A model generated the notes under the pieces. It searched no databases. It was not told the DNA's origin and saw nothing but the letters and a program-made list of their open reading frames with translations. From positions 1,674,001-1,738,000 of the forward strand of contig NZ_CP109435.1 in the NCBI RefSeq assembly GCF_036227125.1: a DNA stretch of 64,000 bases, given 5' to 3'. Source of the DNA: Streptomyces sp. NBC_01485. GTDB lineage: Bacteria; Actinomycetota; Actinomycetes; Streptomycetales; Streptomycetaceae. Shown piece after piece: positions 63,947 to 64,000 of this stretch; position 1 is the stretch's first letter, and each line of letters begins with the position of its first letter. Made by a program: the position numbers and the translations under genes.

Positions 63947-64000
63947 ATGGGCGAGTTCCGGCCAGTGCCGGACGTCCTGGCGTATCTCGCGGGGCGCTGG
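63947..64000 (+). CDS. Start of a gene, possibly DUF6314 family (3' end outside window)
   Basis: ATG at 63947 has GGAGGG about 10 bp upstream and opens MGEFRPVPDVLAYLAGRW before the window ends. The LAYLAGRW motif is reminiscent of the DUF6314 group of small actinobacterial proteins, but 18 codons are too few to be sure. Confidence 0.55.
   Translation, partial: MGEFRPVPDVLAYLAGRW

Overview
The window is high-GC actinobacterial DNA and almost certainly comes from a Streptomyces chromosome. The signs are dense, GC-rich third codon positions, frequent GTG and TTG starts, ATGA/GTGA-coupled operons, a type II polyketide-style tailoring cluster, a Streptomyces-type argCJBDR-argH arginine region and an actinobacterial cobalamin/methionine-uptake block. 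The window opens inside a gene and closes 18 codons into another.

1-17.3 kb is the right-hand end of a glycosylated aromatic polyketide cluster; the polyketide synthase itself is not in the window. It has two GT1-type glycosyltransferases and a nearly complete dTDP-deoxysugar set: thymidylyltransferase, 4,6-dehydratase, 3,5-epimerase, 2,3-dehydratase, 3-ketoreductase, a PLP/[2Fe-2S] 3-dehydratase and two 4-ketoreductases. From known pathways this set would supply a 2,6-dideoxy sugar (olivose type) and a 2,3,6-trideoxy L-sugar (rhodinose type). A Tat-exported flavoprotein that keeps both covalent-FAD residues of the aclacinomycin oxidoreductase family could oxidise the terminal sugar. Acyl-CoA carboxylase beta and epsilon subunits probably feed malonyl-CoA. 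Other members are a DsbA-like protein with a degraded active site, a secreted protein of unknown function inside the sugar operon, a truncated phosphopantetheinyl transferase and an atypical JadR1/LanI-like response regulator.

17.9-29.9 kb: a 2-oxoacid:ferredoxin oxidoreductase pair (korAB) diverges from the regulator. Then comes a minus-strand block of an SpoU RNA methyltransferase and cobalamin genes: cobA/cysG, a BluB-CobT fusion with a giant low-complexity N-terminus, and cobL/cbiET. A GNAT acetyltransferase follows. 30-33.1 kb is a metNIQ methionine importer with a Cys-containing candidate leader peptide ORF.

33.2-55.7 kb is core and accessory chromosome: small membrane proteins, an acetyltransferase, a sigma factor, a glycerophosphodiesterase, an acyltransferase, a TetR/MFS efflux operon with a perfect palindromic operator, and an aldo/keto reductase. 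It continues with argH, a secreted protein made of two almost identical 88-residue domains, a flavin-nucleotide-binding protein, an animal-type haem peroxidase and an L,D-transpeptidase. A three-gene extracytoplasmic flavin electron-transfer module (membrane ferric-reductase-like protein, triple FMN-binding protein, ApbE flavin transferase) comes next, followed by argR-argD-argB-argJ-argC. ARG-box-like operators sit at argC and argH.

56.1-61.1 kb is a lower-GC island flanked by two broken VOC/glyoxalase genes. It holds four translationally coupled small zinc-ribbon-like ORFs, a divergent HTH-TPR regulator followed by a RibD-like deaminase with a degenerate reductase half, a strong rho-independent terminator, two HNH nuclease remnants and a tRNA-like T-arm. 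This is the least understood part and the best place to look for a new system. 61.3-63.8 kb is a secreted GH51-type arabinofuranosidase, and a new gene starts at 63947.
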